A stretch of 64,000 bases of DNA from Pelagibacterium nitratireducens (lineage in GTDB: Bacteria > Pseudomonadota > Alphaproteobacteria > Rhizobiales > Devosiaceae): positions 1,282,501 through 1,346,500 of the forward strand of contig NZ_CP146275.1 in NCBI RefSeq assembly GCF_037044555.1. The letters run 5' to 3'. Positions 8,295 to 17,440 of the stretch are shown here, in pieces (position 1 is the stretch's first letter; the number at the start of each line of letters is the position of its first letter). The notes under the pieces are model-generated. The model was not told the DNA's origin. It made no database searches and saw only the letters and a program-made list of their open reading frames with translations. Position numbers and translations under genes: made by a program.

Positions 8295-9166
8295 GAAAGA
8301 ACTCCCTGTGCCCGTAGCGTACGGGTGAACAATTGGCTGATATCATCGTCGGTCGAAACGGTCACGAAATGCCAGTGTTTCGAATTGAAAAGCCCGCGCA
8401 TTTCTTCCTGCCGCGCGGCAAAAAGCTTGCGATAGCGGCTGAGCAGGCCCGCGTCGATGGCCAGTTCCAGTTCCTCCCCGGTTTCGGCATCTTCCATGGT
8501 GACGATGCCGGTTTCCGTGCCGGCCGGATCGATTTCCTGCGGTGTCAGGATCTGGACGGCCAGGATTTCATGCCCGGCGGAAAACAGGATGTCGAGGACC
8601 GGGCTGACATCACCGTCCCACCAATCGCTGATGGCGATGACCAGGCCGTGAGACGGCAAATCCCGGCGCAGCGTCCGCAGCGCATCCTGAAAATCGCTTC
8701 GGCCAGCATCTGCCTCCTTGGCGATCCAGTCAAACATCAGATCGGCCCGCGCCGCACCATGCCATCGCGGCGAGAATTTGTTGCCCGCCTGCTCCGGTAC
8801 CACGACCTGAATCCGGTCGCCTCCGGCCAGCGCGGCAAAGCCGAGCAATTGGGCAACCAGTTTGGCGCGCTCGCGCTTTTCGCCCTGTCCCGCCGCCATC
8901 GATCCGGAAAGATCGAGAACGATGGTCACCGGCAATTGCTGGTTGAGGGAATATTCGCGCACGACGAATTCGCCGGTGCGCGCGTAAAGATGCGGATCGA
9001 GGTGCCGTGTGTCATCGCCCGTCTGGTAGGGGCGGTGGTCGATAAATTCCATGCCCGGTCCCTTGCGGCGCGAACGGCGCTCGCCGGTGCCCACCGATGG
9101 CTGGGCAAATGCCGGCAGCAGGCGGCTCGTTGTCAGGCGTTCGAGAAGGGCGGACGGTGGACGCAT
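8291..9166 (-). CDS. DUF58 protein (MxaS-like partner of MoxR)
   Basis: 291 aa. It contains the DUF58 core (FIDHRPYQTGDDTRHLDPH, ARTGEFVVREY) followed by a VWA-like domain with a DLSGSM metal-ion site. DUF58 proteins are almost always encoded beside MoxR ATPases. In methanol dehydrogenase clusters the equivalent pair, MxaR/MxaS, is needed to make active enzyme. The start at 9166 overlaps the moxR stop (TGATG); a much longer frame to 10294 runs antiparallel across moxR in another frame and is not coding. Confidence 0.9.
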   Translation of the reverse strand: MRPPSALLERLTTSRLLPAFAQPSVGTGERRSRRKGPGMEFIDHRPYQTGDDTRHLDPHLYARTGEFVVREYSLNQQLPVTIVLDLSGSMAAGQGEKRERAKLVAQLLGFAALAGGDRIQVVVPEQAGNKFSPRWHGAARADLMFDWIAKEADAGRSDFQDALRTLRRDLPSHGLVIAISDWWDGDVSPVLDILFSAGHEILAVQILTPQEIDPAGTETGIVTMEDAETGEELELAIDAGLLSRYRKLFAARQEEMRGLFNSKHWHFVTVSTDDDISQLFTRTLRAQGVLS

Positions 9167-10182
9167 CAGAGTTTGCCCATGGTCTGGTCGAAAAGGCGGA
9201 GCAGCAATTTGTCGATATCGATATTGGCGGCGCGGCCTTCGAAGTTCACCTGTACGCGATGGCGCATGACCGGCAGCAGCACGGCGCGCAGATCGGCGAC
9301 CGAGACATGATTGCGGTCGGCCATGAAAGCATGGGCCTTGGCCGAAACGACAAGCGCCTGGGCGCCGCGCGGGCTCACCCCGAACCGGACGTAGCGCGAA
9401 ACGTCCTTGTCCGCCGTTTCGCCACCGGGCTGGGTTGCGAGACAGAACCGGGCCACGGCCTGCTGAATGGCGGTCGCGATGGGGACCGAGCGGACATGGC
9501 CCTGAAGGGCAATGATATCGGATGCCGTCATCGCCTGGGTCAGTTTGTCCTGCCCGGTGCCGGTCGTTGCCGACAGGATGCCCGTCAGCACGTCCTGATC
9601 TGGGTAGGGCACATCGATGCGGAACAGGAATCGGTCGATCTGGGCTTCGGGCAAGGTGTAGGTGCCCTCCATCTCGATGGGGTTTTGCGTGGCCAGAACG
9701 AAGAAGGGTTTTGGCAGATCCATTGTGGTGCCGCCCGCCGAAACCGTACCCTCCTGCATGGCTTCGAGCAGGGCGGATTGGGTGCGCGGGGTTGCCCGGT
9801 TTATCTCGTCGGCCAGAAGCAACTGGGCAAAGATCGGGCCTTTTCGAAACTCGAGCTGGGTGCGCCCATCGGCACCCGGCACCAGCACCGAGGCGCCGGT
9901 GATGTCGGCCGGCATCAGGTCCGGCGTGAACTGCACGCGCGAGAAGGTCAGGCCGGCGGCCCGCGCCAGCGAGCGCACCATCAGCGTCTTGCCGACACCG
10001 GGAGGGCCTTCGAGCAGAACGTGCCCGCCGGCCATGAGCGAGATCAACATGAGATCGACAACGCCTTGCTGACCGATCACCGTCGTCGCGATGGAGGCAC
10101 GCGTGCGGCTGAGGGCCTCGCGCAGCGCGGCCAGTTCGGGCGCGCCGTCTTCGAGAGGTGTCTGTGGCGAGATCGCAGTCAT
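9166..10182 (-). CDS. moxR: MoxR-family AAA+ ATPase
   Basis: 338 aa. AAA_3 domain with Walker A EGPPGVGKT (about residues 58-66), Walker B LLADEINRATPRTQSALLEAMQE, sensor LATQNPIEMEGTYTLPEAQ and a C-terminal lid. MoxR ATPases act as chaperones, usually with VWA-domain partners; here two are adjacent (8291-9166 and 10179-14408). The start at 10182 (MTAISPQTPL) overlaps the previous stop (ATGA) and is preferred over an upstream start at 10332, which lies inside the VWA gene. In this operon it is the best candidate for inserting metal or PQQ into, or otherwise maturing, the quinoprotein at 17441. Confidence 0.94.
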   Translation of the reverse strand: MTAISPQTPLEDGAPELAALREALSRTRASIATTVIGQQGVVDLMLISLMAGGHVLLEGPPGVGKTLMVRSLARAAGLTFSRVQFTPDLMPADITGASVLVPGADGRTQLEFRKGPIFAQLLLADEINRATPRTQSALLEAMQEGTVSAGGTTMDLPKPFFVLATQNPIEMEGTYTLPEAQIDRFLFRIDVPYPDQDVLTGILSATTGTGQDKLTQAMTASDIIALQGHVRSVPIATAIQQAVARFCLATQPGGETADKDVSRYVRFGVSPRGAQALVVSAKAHAFMADRNHVSVADLRAVLLPVMRHRVQVNFEGRAANIDIDKLLLRLFDQTMGKL

Positions 10183-13100
10183 GAGATTGGTGCTCCTTGG
10201 CGCGAGGTCTGAGAGTATTGAGGTGTCGTCTTCGATTTCCGCCGCGCCGAAAACCGGCGATAGCGCAGGCCGAGATCGATGAGAAAGGCGGCAAACGCCA
10301 GAAGCGCCCATGCCGGCCAGTTGTGCAGCCATGTCAGCGTCAGGCCGGCGCCCAGCGTTGAAATCTCCTGCGGTGTTATTGCCGTTCCTCCCGTCGCGCG
10401 GGCCAGCCCCTGGGCTCCACCCCTGCGCGAGAAATCATAGCGCGTATCGTAAGAATGGTAATAGGACGTCTGGATAGGGTCGGCATCATCGCCCTGGTCG
10501 ATGCTGAGGCCGTAGCGGCCGACGGCGTCGAGCACGCGGCGACCCTCATAGAGCCCGGGCCGCACCTCGGTCAGCGTCGTCGTCTCGCTGGCCCCATCCT
10601 GGGGCGGTGTGACGGTTGCAACCAGCGAGCGCCCCGTCAGCGGCAACCCGTCCTCATCGAGCGCGCTGACCCGCAGATCGAGATAATCGCCGTCGCTTGC
10701 CGTGGTCAGGGTCAGGCCTGGACGCGGCGTGGTTGGCTGGAACTGAAGCAAAATATCGTTCCAGAGGGCCCCGTATTGGGGCAGGCGCTGCCAGGCGTCA
10801 GACCATGGTCCCGTGGCATCGGTGGTCAGGGCCATCACCATGCCGTTGCCATAGCGCCAATAGGCGAGGACGGGCATGTCGCGCCCCTCGTCATCGGTGG
10901 TTGTCGCGACCAGTTCGGCATCGGGCTTGGCGGTGGTGCCGACAAATCCGGTCAGCGGCGGCAATTGCGCCGGAAGGGCCCCAAGGAAACTGGCGCTGCG
11001 ATCCTGCCAGACCGGTTGGGTCGCCCCTTCCTTGACCGGAGAGGCAAGCAGCATTGCTTCTTGCGAAAGGATCGAGGGCAGCGCTTCGAAATCGGCGGTG
11101 ATGTGGGCAGCGCCGCCGCCCAGGTCGGCGATGGTGCGGGCAACGGAGGTGTCGGCACCCTCGCCGATCGCCACTGCGGAAACCGTTACGCCCTGGGCGC
11201 GCAACTGGCCGACAACGCCTGGAAAATCGCCCGGCTGGCTCAAGCCATCGGTCATCACCACGATATGCTTGGCCGCGGCATCGATGCCGTCCAGCATTTC
11301 AAGGGCTTCGACAAGGCCGGGGTAGATCGCGGTGCCGCCACCCGGATCGAAACCTTCGAGCGACGCCTGCACCGCGCCGGGCGCATCGGCGAGCCGGGTG
11401 AGCGGGAGCAATGTTCGCGCTTCGGCGTCAAAAGCGATGATGCCGATCTGGCTCTGGGGATTGAGCAGTTCGGTGGCCGCCATGGTCGCGCTTTTGGCAA
11501 CGTCGAGCCGATTGCCCTCGCCGACCGGCTGCTGCATCGAACCGGACCGGTCGAGAATAAACACCATCACCACTTCCGGCGCATCCTGGGGCACGCGGCT
11601 CGACAGTGGAGAGACAGCTTCAAGCGGCGTGCCGAAATACCCGCCGGGACCGAAACTGTCTGGCCCGCCAAGGATCAACAGCCCCATGCCGTAGTCTTCC
11701 ACGGCGGTTTCGATCAGCGATTGCTGCAACGTCGTGAGCGAAAGGGCGGGGGTGTTCAAAAGCACGATGTCACCGAACCCCAGCCAATCCTTGAGATAGT
11801 AGGGTGCCCGACGCGGCTCGAACATTTCGGCCTCGAGCCCCTGGTCCTCGAGAAGACGCTGGAAGGCTTCGCCATGAGCGGGGTCGGCGGCAATGATCGC
11901 AATGGGTCGGACCGGGGCCGTCGAGAGCATCTGGCCGATGGCATCGTTTTGCGGAAAAGGGTCAGTGCCCGCCAGCCGGATTTCGACGAGGTTTTCGCCG
12001 CTTTCGATTTCCGGCAGCACGGCCTGAATTCTGTTCTGCCCGGTGTCGAGCTCGACGTCCTGACTGGCAATTGCTTCGCCGTTTGACACGATCTCCATGT
12101 TGACGGTCTGGGTATCGCTGCTTTGAACGAGCGCGGTCAAAGGAACGGCTTCGCCCGAAAGCACCTGCTGGGGCACATCGAGCCGTCCCACAAAGACCTC
12201 CCCGTCCTCAAGCGGTGGCGTTTCGAGATAATTGACTGTGACGCCCCGCGCGGCCAATGCCCGTCCGAGCTCCGGCTCGGGGGCCGCATCGCCGGCCATA
12301 ACCAGATATCGGTCCCGTTCTGGAGGGATCATGGCCGCGGCCAGTTCGAGCGCCCGCGATGTATGGGTGACGCGCAGAACGGTCGATGACGTCGGCCCCG
12401 AGGTTCCAAGATCGGCAACGATCTGGGCCGACGGGCCGGCGACAAGACCGCCAACCCCGGAGCCGCCTCCCGTCGGGTCGGCCTGCAGGCTGTCGGGCTG
12501 TGCGGCGATCACCACAACGCCGGCATTCGAGCCGGGCCATGGCCATGCAAGATTGGCGATTGCGGCGACGAGCAGGGCCAGCGTGACCAGCCGAAGGGCC
12601 GAAAAACGGGGCAGCCAGCCGTGTTTGCGGGCTGTGAGGACACCTTCGACAATCAGCACCAGCAGGCCCGCCCCGAGGAGCCAGGGTGCCAGGCCCTGCG
12701 GCCAGCCAGCGGCGCGTGACGCCTCAAGGCTTTCGGCGGCATCGGCTTGTTCGGCCGGGTTGACGGCCAGCAAACGAGTCAGGGCCCCTTGCCCAACGCG
12801 GAACAGCCCGACCTCCTGGGGGATGAAATCGCCCTCGGGGACACGGGCCGATTGCCGTCCTGGAAATTCGAGATTGCTGATCGGCTGGCCCAGCAGGCGG
12901 GCGTCGATCCGGCAGGGCATGCCCACGGTGCAGCTTGCCGCCGGCGCCGCGCCCGGCTGGCGACCGATCCAATCGATGAGATTGGCGACAAAGATCGGCA
13001 TACCGCTGGTTTGGGGCCAGTTGGAGCGCCGGGGATCGAATCCGATGCGGATATGACGGCCGGTTTGTGTTGCTGCCGCGGTGATGAGGGGCGCCCCGTC

Positions 13101-14408
13101 GGCGGACAGCAGCGTGGTTTCGCCGTCACCCGGCGTTAGCCCCGTGGCCGTTTCGATGGCAAGCGCGGCCCAGTCCATGTCCTGGGACAATGGATGCTCG
13201 TTCGTCCAATCGTCGGGATCGCCATCTGCCAGCGGGCTGCCACCGGTTTCGATAATGATCGAATTGGTCGCCGGTGCCGCTGTGGATTGTTGGGTTTCGA
13301 CGATGACCAGCCCGAAGTCGTCTGCTGCATCCCCGAGCGTGGAATCCTCAAATATCCGGACACCGGGAACGGCATTGAGTGCGCGGAGCAGGGGTTGTTC
13401 GCCATCGCCGACATAAAGGATATCGAGCGTCTGGGCGGTCGGTTCGGCCACAAAGCGCAGCCGGTTGTCGCGTGCGTTGGCATCGGAGGGAATAGAGGCG
13501 GTGACGATTCCCGGGCCGGGCAGTTCGAGGTCCTGAGAAAATGCAACGGGGCCGCTCTCGCCTTCGGGTCGCTCGAGGGTGATCGTCGTCCAGTCGAGCG
13601 GTGTCCGGCTGCTGTCGGCGGCGTATTGCACGGTGATCGACAGCGCGTCGCGCTCGCCCAGCAGCGCTTGACCGTCCAGCGTCCACGCATTGGTCGCCGC
13701 ATCGACCAATAACAGGGTTCCGCTGATGGCGGAATTGTCTTGCCCCCCCGCAACGATATGGTGGGAAAGCGCCAGATTATCCGTGGCTTGGACAAAATCG
13801 AGGGGCGCGGGCTGGTTTGAGACGAACAGGATTTCCGTGGTCTCGTCGTCGCGCGCGATACCGGGAATGAGCCTGGCCGTTTCGGTCCAGTCGCTTGCGC
13901 CATCGGTCGGAGACACATCGGCAAGCGCGGCGTTCAGATTGTCGCCCGACCATGTCCAGCGGGCGGCGATATAGGTCGGCCGCGGGCCCGCTGCGATCAC
14001 CGACAGCCGCTCGGGCGCCGGCTGCAGATCGCCCGAGAAATCGGCGAGGACCGCGCTTCTGGCGGTATCGAACGCCGTCTGGCCGTCGGTGCTTGCACGC
14101 ATTCCAGCTGAGGTGTCGATGACAATGATCATGTGATCGGGGACAGTGCGATTGCCCCAGAAAGGCTGGGTAAGCGCCAGCGTGAAAAGCGCAACGGCCA
14201 GAAGCTGGAGGAGCAGCGGCACCGTGATCGGCGGGATCAGCCGGGCCTTGGGCTTTAGCCCCGCATGGGTCTGGAGCTGCCGCCACAGCGCCAGGCTGGG
14301 CACAATCTGGCGGTATTCCCGGCGGCTGTGCAGAAACCACACGAAACCGGCAGCGAGCAGCAAAGTCGCAAAAAAGGGCGCAGCAAATCCCATCATGGTT
14401 TGGGCCAC
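10179..14408 (-). CDS. Giant membrane protein: BatA-like N-terminus, GATase-like and VWA domains
   Basis: 1409 aa. The first ~80 residues are BatA-like, with a membrane helix near residues 8-25 and another near 60-80. A first VWA-like segment starts at IIVIDTSAGM (about residue 97). Two further helices lie near 600-660. A class I glutamine-amidotransferase-like stretch (VLLNTP...LLILGGPDSFGPGG) precedes a second, complete VWA domain with DRSGSM (about residue 950), GGGTAIYPG and MTDGLS. A last helix is near the C-terminus. The architecture looks like two proteins joined end to end, a MxaC/MxaL-type pair in one chain. The annotated start is GTG 14408; ATG 14396 or 14393 has better spacing from the GAGGG ribosome site. 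Confidence 0.85.
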   Translation of the reverse strand: MAQTMMGFAAPFFATLLLAAGFVWFLHSRREYRQIVPSLALWRQLQTHAGLKPKARLIPPITVPLLLQLLAVALFTLALTQPFWGNRTVPDHMIIVIDTSAGMRASTDGQTAFDTARSAVLADFSGDLQPAPERLSVIAAGPRPTYIAARWTWSGDNLNAALADVSPTDGASDWTETARLIPGIARDDETTEILFVSNQPAPLDFVQATDNLALSHHIVAGGQDNSAISGTLLLVDAATNAWTLDGQALLGERDALSITVQYAADSSRTPLDWTTITLERPEGESGPVAFSQDLELPGPGIVTASIPSDANARDNRLRFVAEPTAQTLDILYVGDGEQPLLRALNAVPGVRIFEDSTLGDAADDFGLVIVETQQSTAAPATNSIIIETGGSPLADGDPDDWTNEHPLSQDMDWAALAIETATGLTPGDGETTLLSADGAPLITAAATQTGRHIRIGFDPRRSNWPQTSGMPIFVANLIDWIGRQPGAAPAASCTVGMPCRIDARLLGQPISNLEFPGRQSARVPEGDFIPQEVGLFRVGQGALTRLLAVNPAEQADAAESLEASRAAGWPQGLAPWLLGAGLLVLIVEGVLTARKHGWLPRFSALRLVTLALLVAAIANLAWPWPGSNAGVVVIAAQPDSLQADPTGGGSGVGGLVAGPSAQIVADLGTSGPTSSTVLRVTHTSRALELAAAMIPPERDRYLVMAGDAAPEPELGRALAARGVTVNYLETPPLEDGEVFVGRLDVPQQVLSGEAVPLTALVQSSDTQTVNMEIVSNGEAIASQDVELDTGQNRIQAVLPEIESGENLVEIRLAGTDPFPQNDAIGQMLSTAPVRPIAIIAADPAHGEAFQRLLEDQGLEAEMFEPRRAPYYLKDWLGFGDIVLLNTPALSLTTLQQSLIETAVEDYGMGLLILGGPDSFGPGGYFGTPLEAVSPLSSRVPQDAPEVVMVFILDRSGSMQQPVGEGNRLDVAKSATMAATELLNPQSQIGIIAFDAEARTLLPLTRLADAPGAVQASLEGFDPGGGTAIYPGLVEALEMLDGIDAAAKHIVVMTDGLSQPGDFPGVVGQLRAQGVTVSAVAIGEGADTSVARTIADLGGGAAHITADFEALPSILSQEAMLLASPVKEGATQPVWQDRSASFLGALPAQLPPLTGFVGTTAKPDAELVATTTDDEGRDMPVLAYWRYGNGMVMALTTDATGPWSDAWQRLPQYGALWNDILLQFQPTTPRPGLTLTTASDGDYLDLRVSALDEDGLPLTGRSLVATVTPPQDGASETTTLTEVRPGLYEGRRVLDAVGRYGLSIDQGDDADPIQTSYYHSYDTRYDFSRRGGAQGLARATGGTAITPQEISTLGAGLTLTWLHNWPAWALLAFAAFLIDLGLRYRRFSARRKSKTTPQYSQTSRQGAPIS

Positions 14409-14412
14409 ACCC

Positions 14413-15813
14413 TCATTGCGCCAGGCGCTCGAAATAGCGGGCGGTGATGTCGCGGGCCGGGAGGGGAATGAAATCGCGCGCCACGGGCTCTAACGAGCCC
14501 GATCCGGTCTGGCCGCCGATCGCATTGGCGGCTCCCGCACCGCCGCTCTCGGCGGTCTGGGGAACGATCTCGATGCGGATGCGGCTTCCGCCGGTTTGCG
14601 GCTCGGCGCTTACGACCATGTCCTGATCCGGCGCGGCGTCCAGTTGGGTAAAGGCGTCGTCGGCCTGCATGTCCTGTTCGCCCAGACCGGCGGCGTTGGA
14701 GAGGCCGCGGCCCGATTCGAGCGCTGCGCCAACCGGAATACTGCCGATGGACTGAAGCTGCTGGGGTTCCATCAATTGCGGCCCTTCTCCTGACGATGCG
14801 CCGCCAAGGTCGGTTGGCGGTTCGCCATTGGAGACGATTTCGGCGTTGGCCAGCCGCTCGTCATCGGACCGATCCCCATACTGCTCGGCAAGCTCGGGCC
14901 GCGCCTCATACATGCCGGGGCCCTCGGGCGTTGCCTGAACGGCATCGCCGCGCCCCTGCGGCGGCTCCAATGGCTGGGCCGCTGGCGGCGTCTGGCTCTC
15001 GTTCGCCATGGCCTCGAGGCCGGCCTCGAGCTGATCGAGCCGCGTGCCATCGGCATTGCCGAGCCAGTCGGGGGGATTGCCACCATAGGCCGCCGCCGCC
15101 TGATCGAGAAGGTCGTTGATCTCGCGGGCAAGCGCGTCGGACAACCCTTCCGCACCGGCCGTTTCGGCGCGCTCCGCGAGCGTTCTGGCGATGGCGCCGA
15201 GCAGGACGTCATCACGCGCTTCGGCGTCTTCGGTGATCATTTGCGCGACCGTCGAGATCGTTTCGGTATCGGCTGGCTGGTTTTGAATGGCCGGCTCTTG
15301 AGGCACGGCCGGAGCGGGCATCTGCATCAGCCAGATTGCGGCCAGCGCGACGATACCCGTCAGCACAAGCGCGAACACAAATCCCGGCGTAAAGATGCGC
15401 AACAGCCGGGCGGGCACCACGGCATCGAGGCGACCGCGGACCGATCCAACAAGCTCCTTGGGTACCGGGTTGGCCAAAGTACCGGGGCTTTGCACCAGTT
15501 CGACAGCGGTGCCGTATGCCTGTTCAAACCCCGTCGCATGGTCGATGAAAAAGGCTTCTTCCGCCTCTGACCTGCGCCGCATCCAAGCGACAAACCCCGC
15601 CGTCAGCACCGTTGCCAGACCCGCCGCGAAAGCGATTGGTACGGCCTCAAGCGATGCAAGCCCGAGACGGTCCAGAGCGAGCGTCACCAGCAGCGCGGCC
15701 AGGATCGCCAGCGTGCAGGCCAGCGCGATCCGCGCCAGCGTCCGGGCGCGGCGGCGCGCGATGACCCGGTAAAGGGGTGACAGAATGGGGTCACTCAGCG
15801 TCGCGTTGGTCAT
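14413..15813 (-). CDS. Membrane protein of unknown function in the MoxR/VWA operon
   Basis: 466 aa, not recognised as a named family. The N-terminal third has about four hydrophobic segments (around residues 28-50, 56-77 and 145-170). The remainder is a hydrophilic, Gln/Pro/Glu-rich region (170-440), presumably periplasmic or disordered, ending with GGSRIRIEIVPQ and a conserved-looking tail. Its position between the peptidase-like protein (3 bases away) and the VWA giant (4-base spacing) suggests it belongs to the same membrane complex. It may fill the role of MxaA/MxaK-type accessory proteins, but that rests only on position. Confidence 0.8.
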   Translation of the reverse strand: MTNATLSDPILSPLYRVIARRRARTLARIALACTLAILAALLVTLALDRLGLASLEAVPIAFAAGLATVLTAGFVAWMRRRSEAEEAFFIDHATGFEQAYGTAVELVQSPGTLANPVPKELVGSVRGRLDAVVPARLLRIFTPGFVFALVLTGIVALAAIWLMQMPAPAVPQEPAIQNQPADTETISTVAQMITEDAEARDDVLLGAIARTLAERAETAGAEGLSDALAREINDLLDQAAAAYGGNPPDWLGNADGTRLDQLEAGLEAMANESQTPPAAQPLEPPQGRGDAVQATPEGPGMYEARPELAEQYGDRSDDERLANAEIVSNGEPPTDLGGASSGEGPQLMEPQQLQSIGSIPVGAALESGRGLSNAAGLGEQDMQADDAFTQLDAAPDQDMVVSAEPQTGGSRIRIEIVPQTAESGGAGAANAIGGQTGSGSLEPVARDFIPLPARDITARYFERLAQ

Positions 15814-15816
15814 GGA

Positions 15817-16425
15817 TCACCGCGCTCCAAGAAGGCGGGCCAACTCACCAAAAGGTGTTGCCGGAAGGCTCTGGTAGGCAAGGACCACAAGCACCGCCAG
15901 GACGATGGAAACGTAGAGATGGCGCCTGACGAGCCATCCATGGGCATCGGGTGCGAGCGATAACAGCAGATAACCGCCCAGCAGCGGTGGAATGGGGATG
16001 ATGTTTATTGCCAGGGTCCACGCCGCAATGTCGGCTGTCATCCTGATCGTCGCATCGACAAACGCGGCACTGCTCGCCGGCCAATAGGCCGCCACCCAGG
16101 GCAGGGCCAGCAACACAAGGCGGCCAAAGAGAAATATTGCCGCCATGGTCAGCAGCGCAACGATCACCGGCGTTGCGCGCCCCATCCGGCCCGCCGCCGG
16201 ATCGATTGCGATGGGCCGCGTCCACCCCCCACGTCCGATCGTGCCGCCGAACAGGCCGAAAATATCGACGTGAACGAACGGGTTGAGGGTGAGCTTGCCG
16301 TCATAGGCGGTGCCCTTGTCACCCAGAAGACGGGCAAAACCGGCAACCGAAAATCCCATCAGGGTTACAACGACGACCGTACCGATTGCACGCATCACAA
16401 GCTGGATGAAGCTCAGATCGAACAT
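15817..16425 (-). CDS. Site-2-protease-like membrane protein lacking catalytic residues
   Basis: 202 aa, about five membrane segments. It matches the M50B layout around GKLTLNPFVHVD (44-54), a following GGWTRPIAI segment, and NIIPIPPLLGG (141-151). However, the zinc-binding HExxH that should sit near residues 23-28 reads MGFSV, and the metal-binding Asp of the usual PPLDGG is Leu149. Both metal sites therefore appear lost, so this is probably a non-proteolytic scaffold or chaperone-like relative. The residue alignment is by eye. It is the fourth gene of the minus-strand cluster, 50 bases after the MxaJ-like gene and 3 bases before the next. Confidence 0.72.
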   Translation of the reverse strand: MFDLSFIQLVMRAIGTVVVVTLMGFSVAGFARLLGDKGTAYDGKLTLNPFVHVDIFGLFGGTIGRGGWTRPIAIDPAAGRMGRATPVIVALLTMAAIFLFGRLVLLALPWVAAYWPASSAAFVDATIRMTADIAAWTLAINIIPIPPLLGGYLLLSLAPDAHGWLVRRHLYVSIVLAVLVVLAYQSLPATPFGELARLLGAR

Positions 16426-16475
16426 CGGCGAGCCTCCCTGGCGACGCTATCGGTGGGCCAGCAAACCATCATCGC

Positions 16476-17339
16476 TCAATTGCCGCTTTTGTCGGTCAGC
16501 CCGTTTTCGGCCAGAAGCGCATCGATGGTGCCGTCGGCCCTGAGCGCTGCGATGGAATCGGACAGCAAATTGTTCAGATAGCTATCCTCGGCCCGCGTGG
16601 CGATGCCGATTTCGATGGGGTCGACCGGAAAGGGCAGGTCATAGGAATAGCTGAACCCGGCGGCCTCTGGATCTCCTTCGGTCGCGCCGAACAGCCCGTA
16701 CTCCCAGATCATGCCGGCGCCGATCGTGCCGTCGACCAGGCGTTCGAGCATCAATTGATTGTCGGGGTAGGGCGTGCGGCCCCAACTGCGGTCTTCGGGT
16801 TGCGCGCCAAGATACTGGATCAGCCTGTTGTCGCCGGCTGCCATCATGCGCACGCCAATGCGCTCGCCAAACGGCACTTCGGCCAGCTCGGCGGCGTCCG
16901 AACGCGTCACCAGCACGGTGCGGGCGCTGAGATAGGGCTGGCTGATTGTCATCCAGTCGGGATTGGATGGGGACAAAAGGAACCCCATGAAACCGTCGCA
17001 TTCCTGCGCCAGCATGATGAACATCTGCTGCTCGGTGAGAACAATCCGATAATCGAGCGGCAATGGCCGTGTCGGCCAGTCGCGGGCGCCCACTTCATAA
17101 AATTCGACCTCCGCCAGAACGCTCTGTCCGATTGCCTGGGCGAGATCGCGCTCGAACGGGGCCAGAACGCCTTCTGGGTTGATGCAGAAGACGAGCTTGC
17201 TGCCCTCTTGCCGCATGCGTTCGGTGTAAAGGTCTCGGGGTACGATATCGAAGGACTGAGCGAACGCCGATCCCGCAATCAGCGTCAGCGCGGCACCCAA
17301 TGTTGCGACATGGAAAGCAGTTTTGCTCAAGAGCGGCAT
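16476..17339 (-). CDS. MxaJ/XoxJ-like periplasmic protein
   Basis: 287 aa. Sec signal peptide (MPLLSKTAFHVATLG...GSAFA, cleavage near residue 27). The mature part is a family 3 solute-binding fold: KLVFCINPEGVLAPFERDLAQAIG, then CDGFMGFLLSP and IGVRMMAAGDNRLIQYLGA. It directly follows the PQQ dehydrogenase gene, the position of mxaJ/xoxJ in methanol dehydrogenase operons; those proteins bind or activate the dehydrogenase rather than transport solutes. The start at 17339 is chosen for its GGGAGG ribosome site; a start at 17381 would precede the signal peptide with unlikely sequence. The gap to the dehydrogenase gene is about 100 bases. Confidence 0.85.
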   Translation of the reverse strand: MPLLSKTAFHVATLGAALTLIAGSAFAQSFDIVPRDLYTERMRQEGSKLVFCINPEGVLAPFERDLAQAIGQSVLAEVEFYEVGARDWPTRPLPLDYRIVLTEQQMFIMLAQECDGFMGFLLSPSNPDWMTISQPYLSARTVLVTRSDAAELAEVPFGERIGVRMMAAGDNRLIQYLGAQPEDRSWGRTPYPDNQLMLERLVDGTIGAGMIWEYGLFGATEGDPEAAGFSYSYDLPFPVDPIEIGIATRAEDSYLNNLLSDSIAALRADGTIDALLAENGLTDKSGN

Positions 17340-17440
17340 CCATCCTCCCTGAAGGGTCCGCAGATGCCGGAAATCCGGCATGTAAAGGCAGGAAGGGGTC
17401 CAGCGGCTGACCGCTGAACCCCCGATTTGGTGATCAGATC

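Noticed and set aside
8291..10294. 667-residue reading frame covering the DUF58 gene
   Set aside because: Its first half is an out-of-frame reading of moxR; only the part from 9166 is a DUF58 protein.
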